64,000 nucleotides of DNA from Sulfurisphaera tokodaii str. 7 (GCF_000011205.1 NC_003106.2:62001-126000), one strand, 5' to 3'. Shown: positions 17,120-27,411, counted from the stretch's first letter. Notes: generated from the sequence alone by a model not told the origin. Numbers and translations: made by a program.

Positions 17120-18467
17120 TTAGCCTAACTTGATGGGATCTAGCCTCTCCGAAATCTACGAAGAATTCTTTATCAATTTCTAATCCTCCAGACGGATTAG
17201 CATTTAACTTAACCATCCATCCCTTTAACCCCTCTGGATAGAACTGGTTATCCCATGTACTATATAGTGAGTTGGTGACGTAAACTCTTCTTCCGTCTCT
17301 GCTTATTTCAAGCATTTGAGGTGCTCCAGTTAATTTATGCCCAGCAGGATGATCTGCTCTGTGGAAGATTCCTCCTAATTTCACTTTACCAGTCAATACC
17401 GGTTTGAAGGGATTACTTATGTCGTACTGTCTTACTTCACCAATCCCCCATAAACTTAGGTAAAGGAACTTGTCGTCTAAACTTATGTCAATATCAGTTA
17501 CTAGAGGAGGGACTGCTTTGAAGGGTTTTAATATTTCTGGCAAATTACCCTCTAATGGTTCTGCTGGTATTTCAATTACTTTCTCTGCATTCCATTTACC
17601 ATCTTCATAGAACCACAGCCAGATGGAGCTGCTTAAGTCCTTAAGGCTCACAACCATGTTTATGAAACCCATTAGTTTTGTAGGGTCATGTAGAGGTCTC
17701 AACTCTAATGCCATTCTGTTCTCTTCCCCTAATGTTAAGCTGTGTATTCTCTTTCTCTTCCTTAAGTCCCAGAAGTGGATCCTATTCCCGTATCTATCCT
17801 TTAAATGTTCCAGCTTTAGACCGTCTTCAATTGTATTTGGGACTGCCCATTCACTGCTTACTAAAACTTCATTGGGCAAATTCCACCAAAAGTCGTAAGC
17901 TAAATACTGGTCTCCTCTATCTATTTCCCATTTGCCTAAAGGTTCGAAACTGTAATGATCTAACATTAATATTCCTCCAGGTCCTTCTCCTTCTTCATTT
18001 CCAAGTGCACTTATGTAGATAGCATCTGGTCCACAATGGACTGTGTGGAGCCTAGAATAACCACTGACTTTTTTGACTTCTTCTGGTTCTATCACCTTAA
18101 TTATTTTAGGCTCTCTGGGATTAGGTTTAGTGTCAATAATGTATATTCTAGAGGATCTTAAACCTGGGACTATAAGGAACCTTCTTTCAATGTTAGGTTT
18201 ACCGTTTGGGCATAGAGCTGAACTACAAGCATTCCATCCAAAGTGGTGTAATTCATCGTTGATGTATGGTAATTCCACTTTGTGGACTATCTTTGAATAT
18301 GTCTCAGACTTAGGGTTAACGTCAACTACTGCTATAAAATCAGCTCTGTTAATCCCAGTACCAGTATATAAGCACGCTACGTAAGCTAAATCTTCTGGAG
18401 GAGCTTTCATAGCCATTTTAGGTGATGGGTAAAATGTTGGGTCTCTTTTGAAAGGGACTATAGCCAT
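17079..18467 (-). CDS. SBP56 (selenium-binding protein) family, methanethiol-oxidase-like
   Basis: 462 residues, typical of the SBP56 family, a seven-bladed beta-propeller. Several members are copper-dependent methanethiol oxidases that give formaldehyde, hydrogen sulfide and hydrogen peroxide. Conserved histidine stretches are visible: LHHFGWNACSS, SRLHTVHCGPDA, HRADHPAGHKLTGAPQML, and the C-terminal ARSHQVRLSGGDASSDSYC. No signal peptide is seen, so a cytoplasmic location is likely. It is the first gene of a pair with a small membrane protein. Substrate in this organism is unproven. Confidence 0.87.
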   Translation of the reverse strand: MAIVPFKRDPTFYPSPKMAMKAPPEDLAYVACLYTGTGINRADFIAVVDVNPKSETYSKIVHKVELPYINDELHHFGWNACSSALCPNGKPNIERRFLIVPGLRSSRIYIIDTKPNPREPKIIKVIEPEEVKKVSGYSRLHTVHCGPDAIYISALGNEEGEGPGGILMLDHYSFEPLGKWEIDRGDQYLAYDFWWNLPNEVLVSSEWAVPNTIEDGLKLEHLKDRYGNRIHFWDLRKRKRIHSLTLGEENRMALELRPLHDPTKLMGFINMVVSLKDLSSSIWLWFYEDGKWNAEKVIEIPAEPLEGNLPEILKPFKAVPPLVTDIDISLDDKFLYLSLWGIGEVRQYDISNPFKPVLTGKVKLGGIFHRADHPAGHKLTGAPQMLEISRDGRRVYVTNSLYSTWDNQFYPEGLKGWMVKLNANPSGGLEIDKEFFVDFGEARSHQVRLSGGDASSDSYCYP

Positions 18468-18974
18468 TAATTATATTTTGTTATATAATTTATTAAGGTT
18501 TATTGTGAGTGCAATAATATCAATTATTTTACACAATTAACTTTTATATTTCCGCTTAGTAAAGTGTAGTTTCGATTTTAAGTCAAAAAGGCATAATTTT
18601 ATGACTAGAAATCGTTTTCGTATTCTGTTTATCTTCACGTATAACTTTCTATCTGATATAAAATAAAGATTTAAGAGGAAGAATTGGATAGTTGTTAGTA
18701 GGATATAGTTAACTAAATTAACTTAACAGATTACGATTTTCTTCAATAATTTATAGACTTAAAATAGTTATTTGGTATCGTTTTACCTTATCTCGTATTA
18801 ATGCCTACAGGTTTACTCTCTTTAGAAATGATAGGGAAAAGTATTACGTTCTTGTTAATTTTTCATTAATTAGGTAATATAAACCCAATATCTAAACGGA
18901 TCTTACTCTATACTTGTGGCAATATCAAGCTAATTATAGTAAGACTTTTTTCTTGCAAAGGTTATTAGAGTTTC
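18468..18974. other. Divergent intergenic region, nothing recognised
   Basis: About 500 bp of AT-rich DNA between the SBP56-like gene and the thioesterase gene. No ORF, structured RNA or clear repeat was found. Promoters for both flanking genes should lie near its ends. Confidence 0.4.
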
Positions 18975-19391
18975 ATGGATTTACAAAACATCTTGGAAAA
19001 CAATGATAGAGTATTTAAGTTTTTAGAAGTTAAGATCTTAGATGTAAAGCCAGGTTATTCTAAGATTCAAATTCCTTATAAGGAAGAGTTCTGTAGGAGA
19101 GGTAATGTGTTAAATGGTGGAATAATAATGACCGCTATCGATTTTGCCGGAGGTTTAGCTACTTTATCTGTAAATGATGGAATAGACCAAGTTACTCAAG
19201 AGTTAAAGGTTAACTTTCTTGAACCAATGTATAAGGGACCATTTACTGTTGAAGGTAAGGTGGTAAGAAAAGGAAGGACTGCTGTTATAGTACAAATAGA
19301 GTTTAGGGATAGTGAAGGAAAATTAGGTGCTATAGCCTTAGGTACCTGGTATATAATAAGGGATAGGGTGGTTAAAAAGGAAGGAGGATAA
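18975..19391 (+). CDS. Hotdog-fold acyl-CoA thioesterase (PaaI-like)
   Basis: 138 residues, the PaaI/YdiI size. The core helix [19 protein letters not shown] corresponds to the HGGxxxxxxDxA motif, but the usual His is Asn here. A central strand region [15 protein letters not shown] and the final [20 protein letters not shown] complete the fold. It would hydrolyse acyl- or aryl-CoA. It ends 8 bp from the convergent acyl-CoA ligase gene, so the two share a termination zone but not an mRNA. Confidence 0.82.
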
Positions 19392-19398
19392 TAAAACG

Positions 19399-20931
19399 TT
19401 ACATGTTTCTAACTAATTCTCTGATCACTTTCTTATCTAATTTCCCCGTACTAGTTTTTGGTAATTCGTTAATGAATAGTACCTTATCTGGTATCCACCA
19501 TTTGGGGAATCTGTTTAATGAGAGAAGATACTCTTTGATCTCGCTTTCAGTAATTTTGCCCTCATATTCCTTTTTAGGTACGACTAGAGCTACGGGTCTT
19601 TCTCCCCATTTTTCGTCTTTAACAGCAACAACAGCTGCTTCAAAGACTTTATAATAGCTCATTATCGCGTTCTCAAGATCTATACTGGAAATCCATTCAC
19701 CTCCGCTTTTTATTAAATCCTTAGCTCTATCTACTATCTTTATATAACCATATTTATCAATCGTAACTATATCGCCCGTCCTTAACCAAATTCTGTTGTC
19801 AATAACTCTAAATGTTTCTTTACTCTTTTCCGCTTCTTTATAATATTCTTTTGCAACCCATGCACCGCTAACCCATAGTTCTCCAATGCTCTCACCATCC
19901 CACGGAAGTTCTTTCTCATTATCTAAACTAACTAGTCTCATTTCAATTCCGGGTAAAGGAATTCCTTGACTACTTATCTTTTCTTGATCTTGATTAACTG
20001 TTGTTATTGCCTCTGTTTCTGTCATTCCCCATGCGTGGTATAATCTAATACCCATTTTATTAAATTTCTCTGCTATAATTCTTGGTGGCTCAGCACCACC
20101 AGTTACTACGGTCTTTAATGACGAAATATTGTAATTCTCCTTCTCTATAAAGTTCAAGAAGTCTATCCAAATTGTTGGAGCGGCAGCTGCAATTGTAACT
20201 TTTTCCTTTTCTATTAGTTCAGCTAAATCCTTAGAAGTTGGTCTAGGACCTGGTAATACTAGTTTAGCTCCGGTCATTAGTGCTGAGAATGGTAAGTCCC
20301 AACCATTTATATGGAACATTGGTACAACGACTAATACTGTGTCGTTCCTTGATATTCCAACAGCATCTTTAGCTAATAGAGTTAGTGAATGTATATAGAT
20401 AGATCTGTGAGTATACATTATCCCTTTAGGTTTCCCAGTTGTTCCAGAAGTGTAACATATAACTGCTTCATCTTTTTCATCAAGTTGGGGAAAACTGTCT
20501 ATTGGTTTTTGCATGTCTATTGCCTTGTCAAAGTTCTCATCAAGATAAAATATTCCGCTAAGAGACGTCTTTAATTTACTGATCTCGAATTCTGGAGAGG
20601 TGAACACAAATTTGTCCCCTGCGTGATTGATTACATACTCAATCTCGTTAGGATGAAATCTTACGTTTATTGTATGTAGAATATAACCCATATTTGTTGT
20701 GGCGAAATAAAGTTCAAGATGTCTTCTTGTATTCCACTCTATTGATGCTACTTTATCCCCTTTTTCTAATTTCAAGCTCTTTAAAAAGGAGGAAAGTTTT
20801 CTTACTCTTAAGGCAAACTCCTTGTAACTCATTCTCTCTATCTTCTCAGATCTAGAAACTATCTCGCTTTCTGGGTATAATTTTTCAACTCTCCAAAAAA
20901 TGTGTTGGATTGTTAATGGAAATTCGTACAT
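19399..20931 (-). CDS. AMP-forming fatty-acyl/aryl-CoA ligase
   Basis: 510-residue ANL ligase. YTSGTTGKPKG at 160-170, HAWGMTETE, TGDIVTIDKYGYIKIVDRAKDLIKSGGEWIS and the catalytic lysine in STGKLDKK (about Lys497) are all present. The motif KSGGEWISS and the length are typical of the medium/long-chain AlkK-type group. It activates a fatty or aromatic acid to its CoA ester. 52 bp separates it from the upstream HpaB-like gene on the same strand, so co-transcription is possible. The substrate cannot be told from sequence. Confidence 0.86.
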   Translation of the reverse strand: MYEFPLTIQHIFWRVEKLYPESEIVSRSEKIERMSYKEFALRVRKLSSFLKSLKLEKGDKVASIEWNTRRHLELYFATTNMGYILHTINVRFHPNEIEYVINHAGDKFVFTSPEFEISKLKTSLSGIFYLDENFDKAIDMQKPIDSFPQLDEKDEAVICYTSGTTGKPKGIMYTHRSIYIHSLTLLAKDAVGISRNDTVLVVVPMFHINGWDLPFSALMTGAKLVLPGPRPTSKDLAELIEKEKVTIAAAAPTIWIDFLNFIEKENYNISSLKTVVTGGAEPPRIIAEKFNKMGIRLYHAWGMTETEAITTVNQDQEKISSQGIPLPGIEMRLVSLDNEKELPWDGESIGELWVSGAWVAKEYYKEAEKSKETFRVIDNRIWLRTGDIVTIDKYGYIKIVDRAKDLIKSGGEWISSIDLENAIMSYYKVFEAAVVAVKDEKWGERPVALVVPKKEYEGKITESEIKEYLLSLNRFPKWWIPDKVLFINELPKTSTGKLDKKVIRELVRNM

Positions 20932-20983
20932 ATTATAATTTACTTCTTTTCCGAATTTAAATATAGCGGAGAAAAAATCACAT

Positions 20984-22396
20984 TTAACTTGAAATTATTT
21001 TCTTTACAAGTTCCTTACTCTCATTAAAATCGTAATTTCTGAATAGTTCGATTTTACTTGCCTCAATTGAACCTTCAGCATGGATCATAGTTGTAAGCCA
21101 ATACCCTACTAAAGAACTACTTCCATCTATTTCCTTCACAAATTTTAAAATATCGATCCTCTCTTTTCCGTCTATCGCACCTCTCAAATACTTACTTATA
21201 ACCTCTCCTTCGTCACTCTTAAGATCTTCTTCTGAGGGTAATGTTGATATTATACCGCCAGCTATATCAATTAAATCCTTAACAACTTCATGGAAGTGTG
21301 TGTTAGTGTAGAGCTTACCTATATTAGTAAAGATATAGTTAGGGATTGCAATTTCTTCATCAATTTCTGGGTAAACAGACGAGGCTATTGCCGACATCCT
21401 TAGTATTTCCTTATAAAGTATTATGTCTATTATATCGTCTCTAACGTGCTTCTCGTTTGATATTCCGTTTGCCTCTGCTGAAAGTATTGCTGAACCTAAA
21501 TAGAGATTTGCCATAGCAGCTCTATAAGAAATTGCTGTAAACCTATGATATGTTGCAAATAGTCTAGCTAGGGTTCCAGCAAATTCATATTCCCTAAATA
21601 GGAATACTCTATCCCATGGTACAAAGACGTTATCGAAGATTGTCAGTGTTTCTAACTCATAATCTTTTACACTTAAGACTGATGAGGAATTTCCCTCAAT
21701 CTCATCTATTGGTCTTACAATCATCTTCAAACCCGGTGTATTAGCAGGAACTGCAAAGGCTATAGCGTAATCCTTATCCTCTTCTCCCATAGCCCTTGTT
21801 GGTATAACTATTATCTCATCAGCTACAGCTGCTTGAGTAGTGTGAGCTTTTGCCCCTCTAACTACGATGCCATCATTTCTTACATCAACTACTCTAACAT
21901 ATAAATCTGGGTCTGGCTGTTTTGATGGTCTTTTTGACCTATCACCCTTAACATCAGTCTGTGCTGTTGCTAAGGTTAGATCATTTTTTACGACATACTC
22001 GTAGTATTTCTTAACTCTGCTGAAATAGTCTTTACCGTACTTTTTATCTAATTTTTTAGCTGTTATCATTAAGGAAAAGAGAGCATCACTACCGATGGCT
22101 TGTGAAATGTTAAATATACCATTGCAGAAAATAGTTGTATCGTATACTAGTTTATGCCTATCTAGTAAGTCTTGGGATGTTTTTGGTACCTTGAAGTATT
22201 TACTTATTTTACCGTACTGTTGGTCGTCGTAAGATCTATCTGGATATTCAAATAATTTTGACGCGTGAAGTGCAGATATTTTTAACACGGGATGTTCAAC
22301 AATATTTGATATGTATTTGCCTCGATACATTACTCTTCTTCCATCGTTTAACGACTTTAAGTAATCTTCCTTACTTCTCATATTTGATAATTTCAT
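20984..22396 (-). CDS. HpaB/4-hydroxybutyryl-CoA dehydratase family protein
   Basis: 470 residues with the acyl-CoA-dehydrogenase-like fold of HpaB (FADH2-dependent 4-hydroxyphenylacetate 3-monooxygenase) and 4-hydroxybutyryl-CoA dehydratase. Conserved stretches include ATAQTDVKGDRSKRP and GAKAHTT. The 4Fe-4S-dependent dehydratase needs three Cys and one His. This protein has one Cys in all (Cys91), and seven residues after the His of ATYHRFTAISY stands Tyr instead of Cys. A dehydratase reaction with an Fe-S cluster is therefore unlikely. It is either a flavin hydroxylase or one of the type-2 paralogues of unknown role found in Crenarchaeota. No obvious flavin reductase partner is adjacent. 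Confidence 0.82.
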   Translation of the reverse strand: MKLSNMRSKEDYLKSLNDGRRVMYRGKYISNIVEHPVLKISALHASKLFEYPDRSYDDQQYGKISKYFKVPKTSQDLLDRHKLVYDTTIFCNGIFNISQAIGSDALFSLMITAKKLDKKYGKDYFSRVKKYYEYVVKNDLTLATAQTDVKGDRSKRPSKQPDPDLYVRVVDVRNDGIVVRGAKAHTTQAAVADEIIVIPTRAMGEEDKDYAIAFAVPANTPGLKMIVRPIDEIEGNSSSVLSVKDYELETLTIFDNVFVPWDRVFLFREYEFAGTLARLFATYHRFTAISYRAAMANLYLGSAILSAEANGISNEKHVRDDIIDIILYKEILRMSAIASSVYPEIDEEIAIPNYIFTNIGKLYTNTHFHEVVKDLIDIAGGIISTLPSEEDLKSDEGEVISKYLRGAIDGKERIDILKFVKEIDGSSSLVGYWLTTMIHAEGSIEASKIELFRNYDFNESKELVKKIISS

Positions 22397-22662
22397 GGGG
22401 AGTTATATAAATCTACATAGTACTAAGAGTAGGATACCTTACCTCAATTTGTACATATCTTTAGCTTAACGAATTTATAGAGCATTATGCTATTATCAAT
22501 TTTATGACTTACGCAGACTTTAATATTGAGTTTGAATAAGTTAACATTAGCCTTAAACTCAGCTTGTAAGATATTTTCATTAAAAAATTTCTCTAGTTAT
22601 GAATATATACATTTTGCATAAGCTTTTAAACTTTAGAATATAAAAATATTCGTGGTTTTATA

Positions 22663-24069
22663 ATGAGCGAGGTCATAGAGATTAAGTCTCCTTCTAATTT
22701 AAAAGTAATAGGAACAGTAAAGAGAATGAGCAAAGACGAAGTTAGGGGAGAAATAGAGGAAGCCTATAAGGGCTTTGAGACTATATCTAGAATGCCCTTA
22801 TACAAGAGAACAGCAATACTAAGGAAGGTTTCGGAGATTTTGGAAAGGGAGCAGGAAAGGTTAGCTAGATTGTTAGCTATGGAAGCTGGAAAACCAATAA
22901 AGGATTCAAGAGTTGAGGTGATGAGAGCGTCCAGGCTGTTTAGACAAGCTGCTGAAGAAGCTGCAATAGTACTAGAGGGTAAAAACTATAGGGTTGATGC
23001 TTACGAGTATCCTCCAGGAAATGAAAATAGGATAGTAATTAGCACTAGGGAACCTATAGGAGTAGTAACTGCTATATTACCCTTTAACTTTCCTATAAAT
23101 TCATTTGCACATAAAGTAGCTCCAGCAATAGCTGTAGGAAATTCTGTGGTGGTAAAACCAAGTATAAGCACTCCATTATCAGCAATAGAAATGAAAAAGA
23201 TACTTGTAGAAGCTGGGCTTCCAGATAGCGCAGTTAGGATAGTAACTGGGTATAGTAATGAGATAGGGGACGAGTTAATAACTCATCCCTTGGTTGGTTT
23301 AATAACTTTAACCGGTTCTACGCAAACTGGTTTAGCAATAGCTTCCAAGGCAGTTTCCTTAGGAAAGAGGATTATCATGGAGTTAGGAGGATCGGACCCA
23401 ATAATAGTTTTAGAGGACGCTAACATAGATAGGGCTTCTTCGATAGCTGTTAGGGCTAGATATGAGTATGCTGGGCAAAATTGTAATGCTGGGAAGAGGA
23501 TAATAGTTAGAGAGGAAATTTACGATAAATTTGTTAAAGCATTTAAGGAGAAAGTTAAGGCACTTAAAGTAGGAGATCCCCTAGATGAAAGTACTGATAT
23601 AGGCCCAGTAATAAACCAGGAAAGTGTTGAGAAGTTAAATAAAGCATTAGAAGATGCACAGTCTAAGGGTGGTAATGTTGAAGTACTCAATAAAGGACCG
23701 GAGACTGGTTACTTCTTCCCGTTAAGTTTAGTTACTAACCCCAGTCTAGACATGTTAGTCTTGAAGACTGAAATATTCGGACCAATAGCCCCAATTGTTT
23801 CAGTAAAGAGTGATGAAGAGGCAATTAATATTGCTAATTCTACTGAATACGGATTACAATCTGCAATATTCAGCAACGATGTAAATAGGGCTCTTAAAAT
23901 CGCTAAGGAGCTGAAGTTCGGTGCCATAATAATTAATGATAGTACGAGACTCAGATGGGATTCCTTACCTTTCGGAGGATTTAAGAAAACTGGAATAGGA
24001 AGAGAAGGAGTAAGAGATACAATGCTAGAAATGACAGAAAATAAGTTAATAGCAATAACGTTATTATAA
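22663..24069 (+). CDS. NAD(P)-dependent aldehyde dehydrogenase
   Basis: 468 residues. The general base lies in MELGGSDP (Glu240) and the nucleophile in YAGQNCNAGKR (Cys274). The cofactor region PFNFPINSFAHKVAPAIAVGN and VVVKPS is complete. The pattern around the active Cys resembles lactaldehyde, succinate-semialdehyde and non-phosphorylating glyceraldehyde-3-phosphate dehydrogenases of archaea. It oxidises an aldehyde to a carboxylate; which one is open. TATA-like CTTTTAAAC is about 35 bp before the ATG. Monocistronic. Confidence 0.87.
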   Translation: MSEVIEIKSPSNLKVIGTVKRMSKDEVRGEIEEAYKGFETISRMPLYKRTAILRKVSEILEREQERLARLLAMEAGKPIKDSRVEVMRASRLFRQAAEEAAIVLEGKNYRVDAYEYPPGNENRIVISTREPIGVVTAILPFNFPINSFAHKVAPAIAVGNSVVVKPSISTPLSAIEMKKILVEAGLPDSAVRIVTGYSNEIGDELITHPLVGLITLTGSTQTGLAIASKAVSLGKRIIMELGGSDPIIVLEDANIDRASSIAVRARYEYAGQNCNAGKRIIVREEIYDKFVKAFKEKVKALKVGDPLDESTDIGPVINQESVEKLNKALEDAQSKGGNVEVLNKGPETGYFFPLSLVTNPSLDMLVLKTEIFGPIAPIVSVKSDEEAINIANSTEYGLQSAIFSNDVNRALKIAKELKFGAIIINDSTRLRWDSLPFGGFKKTGIGREGVRDTMLEMTENKLIAITLL

Positions 24070-24413
24070 CAAAGAACATTAAATGTCAAAGATGTTGTGT
24101 AGATTATGTCCTATGTTTATTATCCAGGAAGTTTATTAAAAGTGTTTCATGTAATGCATAAAAGATTGCGTGTTTTTGCTACGTTATTTAAGTTGTTTAA
24201 AATATAGTTCAAGGAATGTTTTTATGTAACTATCTTATTCGATAATTAATGTAAAATTGTATAAAATATCTATAATACCTTCTCTTATGTTAATGAATAT
24301 TGTGAGAAGAATAATATTATTAAAATTAAAATTTATAAATATGTTATCTATACAAGTATGATTATTTTGGAAAGGGTATAATAAAAAATATTTTATTAGC
24401 ATTGAGCAGTATA
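24070..24413. other. Convergent intergenic region
   Basis: About 340 bp between converging ALDH and MFS genes. No gene was seen. A stretch at about 24216-24250 (TTTTTATGTAACTATCTTAT, then TCGATA) recurs imperfectly at about 25853-25888 on the other side of the MFS gene. Its meaning is unclear. Confidence 0.35.
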
Positions 24414-25811
24414 TTATACGTCTGTTGCTTCATTTACTTCTTCTAATCTAACCTTCACAGTTTTGGGAAGAATAAAGAGTGTTGCTATTGCAACCGCTAT
24501 AGCGGGTATCCATGGAATAGTCCATGCACCTATATTACCTAGAACGGATATTAATGGAAATAGAGCAATTAGCCCTATTGCACCACCTGCATGACCCACT
24601 CCATCTGCTATAGCATAACCTGTAGCTCTAGCATTAGTAGGGAAATTCTCAGTGCATAATAGATAGTATATATTATACCATCCTACTCCTACAAGTTCTG
24701 CAATAAAGGCACCAGCGAAGAATACTGGTATACTCCTTGCTACTCCTCCAATTGCCATTATTCCAGTACCTATCAAATAGACTACAACTCCGAAGATTGT
24801 CATAGCTCTTCTATCAAATCTATCTATAATAAATCTTAATAATATTGAACCTAAGAAAGCTCCTATTCCTGCTAATCCAAAGTAGAATACTGCAGAAGAA
24901 AATAGGGATCCGCTATATCCTAGGATATCCTTTACCCAGGTAGGTGGTAAAACCAGGAATGGATAATCCATAAAATAAATCCAGAACATTAAGAGGAATA
25001 ATGTTATTAATCTCTTTAGATATTTGGGCTTTGCTAATATTTTAAAGGGATTTTCTTTTTTCACACTATAAGTCTTAATTTGAGGTTCAGGCAATTTGTC
25101 AACCTTAGCTCTACTCATTGCAGTTGCCTCCATTCTACTTACAAGTTCATCTGCCTCGTTAAACTTACCCTTCATTGCTAAAAATCTAGCAGTCTCTGGC
25201 GCATATGCTCTAATAGCTAAAGCAAGAACCGCTAATATAGCTCCTAATAAGAATGTAATTCTCCATCCTATACTCGGTATTGATGTAACAATTAATGCGG
25301 CAATGAAAGGACCAATTCCAATTCCAGCCCAACCTCCTATAAAAGCTAAGTTTACGTATTGACCTCTTTTATGTGCTGGGGACATTTCCGCCATATAGGT
25401 CATAACAAGGACTAAATCAGCACCTATACCCATTCCAGTTATAAATCTAAACGCAGCTAGCATAGGATAGTTAACAGATAACGCATCACCAAAACTTCCT
25501 ATTGCAGTAAATAATGCCGTAAATATGAGAGTAGGTCTCCTTCCAATGACATCAGCTATATAAGAGAACAGCGGAGCACCCACTACATACCCCCATAAAC
25601 CTAATGATGCAATAAGTGATGATTGAGCCGCTGTTACAACGAAGGGTATGTAGGGTAAAGCGAAACCTACATTAATCACGTCATATAAAGTAATAAAAAA
25701 TGAGAAACCCATAGCCCAGATTAATGCATATGTTAGACCCCAAGCTGGTAATCTATCAACTCTCGCTACGTACCATTCTGGAGTCTGCTTTAAATTAGAC
25801 TTATCTTCCAT
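24414..25811 (-). CDS. MFS transporter (sugar/organic acid type)
   Basis: 465 residues and about 12 hydrophobic segments. The loop motif ADVIGRRPTLIF after TM2, the TM4 region FITGMGIGADLVLVMTYMAEMSP and the second-half FIIDRFDRRAM place it in the sugar/metabolite porter branch. A central hydrophilic loop (about 215-250) separates the halves. Substrate unknown; the neighbours suggest organic acids. It is monocistronic and divergent from the acyl-CoA dehydrogenase at 26099. Confidence 0.84.
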   Translation of the reverse strand: MEDKSNLKQTPEWYVARVDRLPAWGLTYALIWAMGFSFFITLYDVINVGFALPYIPFVVTAAQSSLIASLGLWGYVVGAPLFSYIADVIGRRPTLIFTALFTAIGSFGDALSVNYPMLAAFRFITGMGIGADLVLVMTYMAEMSPAHKRGQYVNLAFIGGWAGIGIGPFIAALIVTSIPSIGWRITFLLGAILAVLALAIRAYAPETARFLAMKGKFNEADELVSRMEATAMSRAKVDKLPEPQIKTYSVKKENPFKILAKPKYLKRLITLFLLMFWIYFMDYPFLVLPPTWVKDILGYSGSLFSSAVFYFGLAGIGAFLGSILLRFIIDRFDRRAMTIFGVVVYLIGTGIMAIGGVARSIPVFFAGAFIAELVGVGWYNIYYLLCTENFPTNARATGYAIADGVGHAGGAIGLIALFPLISVLGNIGAWTIPWIPAIAVAIATLFILPKTVKVRLEEVNEATDV

Positions 25812-26098
25812 ATAATTAATTAATTTTCGCTAATATATAAATTTTGTGTATTTTTATACAACTATTTTATTCGATATTTATATAAAAATATTAGAATAAT
25901 ACGAAAATTGATTCTTTAATGAGATTTATAAACTACTATAAATGTTATTTAATTCTAGTTCATTGACTATTCAATTTTCTTTCTTAATAAATGTTTTTAT
26001 GTGTTTTTAGTTAATATTAAGGTTATATTTTCTTCGAAATTACTAGAAAAACTGTTTTTAGGAAAACTTTATAATAAAACTTTATTAATTATATTATT

Positions 26099-27268
26099 GT
26101 GTTACTTTCGCCTAAAGATGAAGAAGAGAAGCTAATCCTCTCAACTGTAGATGAGTTAATGAAGAAATATGATGAGATATATTGGCTAAATAAAGACCAA
26201 AGAAGAGAATTTCCAGTGGAGTTTTTTAATGATTTCATGAGTTTAGGTTTGGGATCAATACTAATACCTATAGAATATGGAGGGGCTGGTAAAGGTATTA
26301 GGTTAGCTTGCTTAATCCTTTACCTAATTAATGTAAGAGGAGGTAACTCATATTTCGTTCATGGACAATATTACACTACAGCATTACTTGTAAGACATTC
26401 AAATAAAAAGTTAAAGGATAAATATTTTAAAGATATAGGTAAAGGCGAGAAGGTATTATCATTAGCATTAACCGAGCCAGATGTAGGATCTGATACTACT
26501 AGAATGAAGACTATTGCAGAAAAAGTCGGAGATAAGTATATTGTAAATGGCCATAAGATTTTCATTTCTAGGTTGAAATACACTGATTTTATAATATTAG
26601 TGGCTAGGACAACGCCTTATGAGAGGGTTGAAAAGAAGACTGATGGGATTACTCTATTTCTAGTTGATTTGAGAGAAGGAAGAAAGGGAATTGAAATGAG
26701 AGAGATTAGAACTATGTCAAATACCGATGCATATGAAGTTTTCATTGATAATTTAGAAATACCTGAGGAAAATGTTATAGGAGAAGTAGGTAAGGGATTT
26801 TACCATTTACTAGATTTGTTAAATACTGAAAGATTTATGATAGCCGCTGAATTAATAGGTAATGCTGAATGGTTTATAAATAAGGCTGTGGATTATGCTA
26901 AAAATAGGGTAGTTTTCGGTAAGCCAATAGGCAGTTTTAAAGGCGTTCAATTTCCAATAGCCAAGGTATATGCTGAGTTAAAAGCACTTGTAAGTTATTT
27001 CAATGAAGGATTAAGTTTAGCAGAGGAGGGAAAGGACACTAAATTAATTGGAAACTATGCCAATATTTCAAAATATCTAGCCGCAGAAATAGCCTGGGAA
27101 GCAGGGAATGTGACAATGGACATTTATGGAGGTTACGGTTATGCTGTGGAAACAGGCATAGAGAGGAAGTTTAGAGAGACTAGGCTATATAAGGTAGCCC
27201 CAGTATCTCAAAATTTAATCTTAGCCTATATTGCTCACCATATGTTAGGACTTCCGAGATCATACTAA
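26099..27268 (+). CDS. Acyl-CoA dehydrogenase family protein with altered catalytic site
   Basis: 389 residues with the full three-domain fold: ALTEPDVGSDTTRMKT (FAD/substrate), NGHKIFIS, the C-terminal RVVFGKPIGSFKGVQFPIA and MDIYGGYGYAVETGIERKFRETR. At the place of the catalytic Glu in YEGT it reads LYKVAPVS, so the usual base is missing. Some acyl-CoA dehydrogenases use a Glu elsewhere, so activity is not excluded. The start is GTG at 26099, preceded by TATA-like TTATAATAAAA. The convergent neighbour is a CoA-transferase. It is likely a flavoprotein of acyl-CoA oxidation, or a homologue with another role. Confidence 0.8.
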   Translation: MLLSPKDEEEKLILSTVDELMKKYDEIYWLNKDQRREFPVEFFNDFMSLGLGSILIPIEYGGAGKGIRLACLILYLINVRGGNSYFVHGQYYTTALLVRHSNKKLKDKYFKDIGKGEKVLSLALTEPDVGSDTTRMKTIAEKVGDKYIVNGHKIFISRLKYTDFIILVARTTPYERVEKKTDGITLFLVDLREGRKGIEMREIRTMSNTDAYEVFIDNLEIPEENVIGEVGKGFYHLLDLLNTERFMIAAELIGNAEWFINKAVDYAKNRVVFGKPIGSFKGVQFPIAKVYAELKALVSYFNEGLSLAEEGKDTKLIGNYANISKYLAAEIAWEAGNVTMDIYGGYGYAVETGIERKFRETRLYKVAPVSQNLILAYIAHHMLGLPRSY

Positions 27269-27411
27269 CGGGAGTAGGATAGCAAGTTGAAACAAGCTTA
27301 AAAATTACTTCCAATTTAAGATTTAACCTACTTAGGAAAAATAACTTTTAATTAGAGGTCTTACGAAAATAATCTATTAACTTATACTTCTAGTTGATTG
27401 AGTATTATTTG

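Noticed and set aside
20984-22396. Functional 4-hydroxybutyryl-CoA dehydratase of the CO2-fixation cycle
   Set aside because: Only one Cys in the whole protein, so the required 4Fe-4S cluster cannot be bound.
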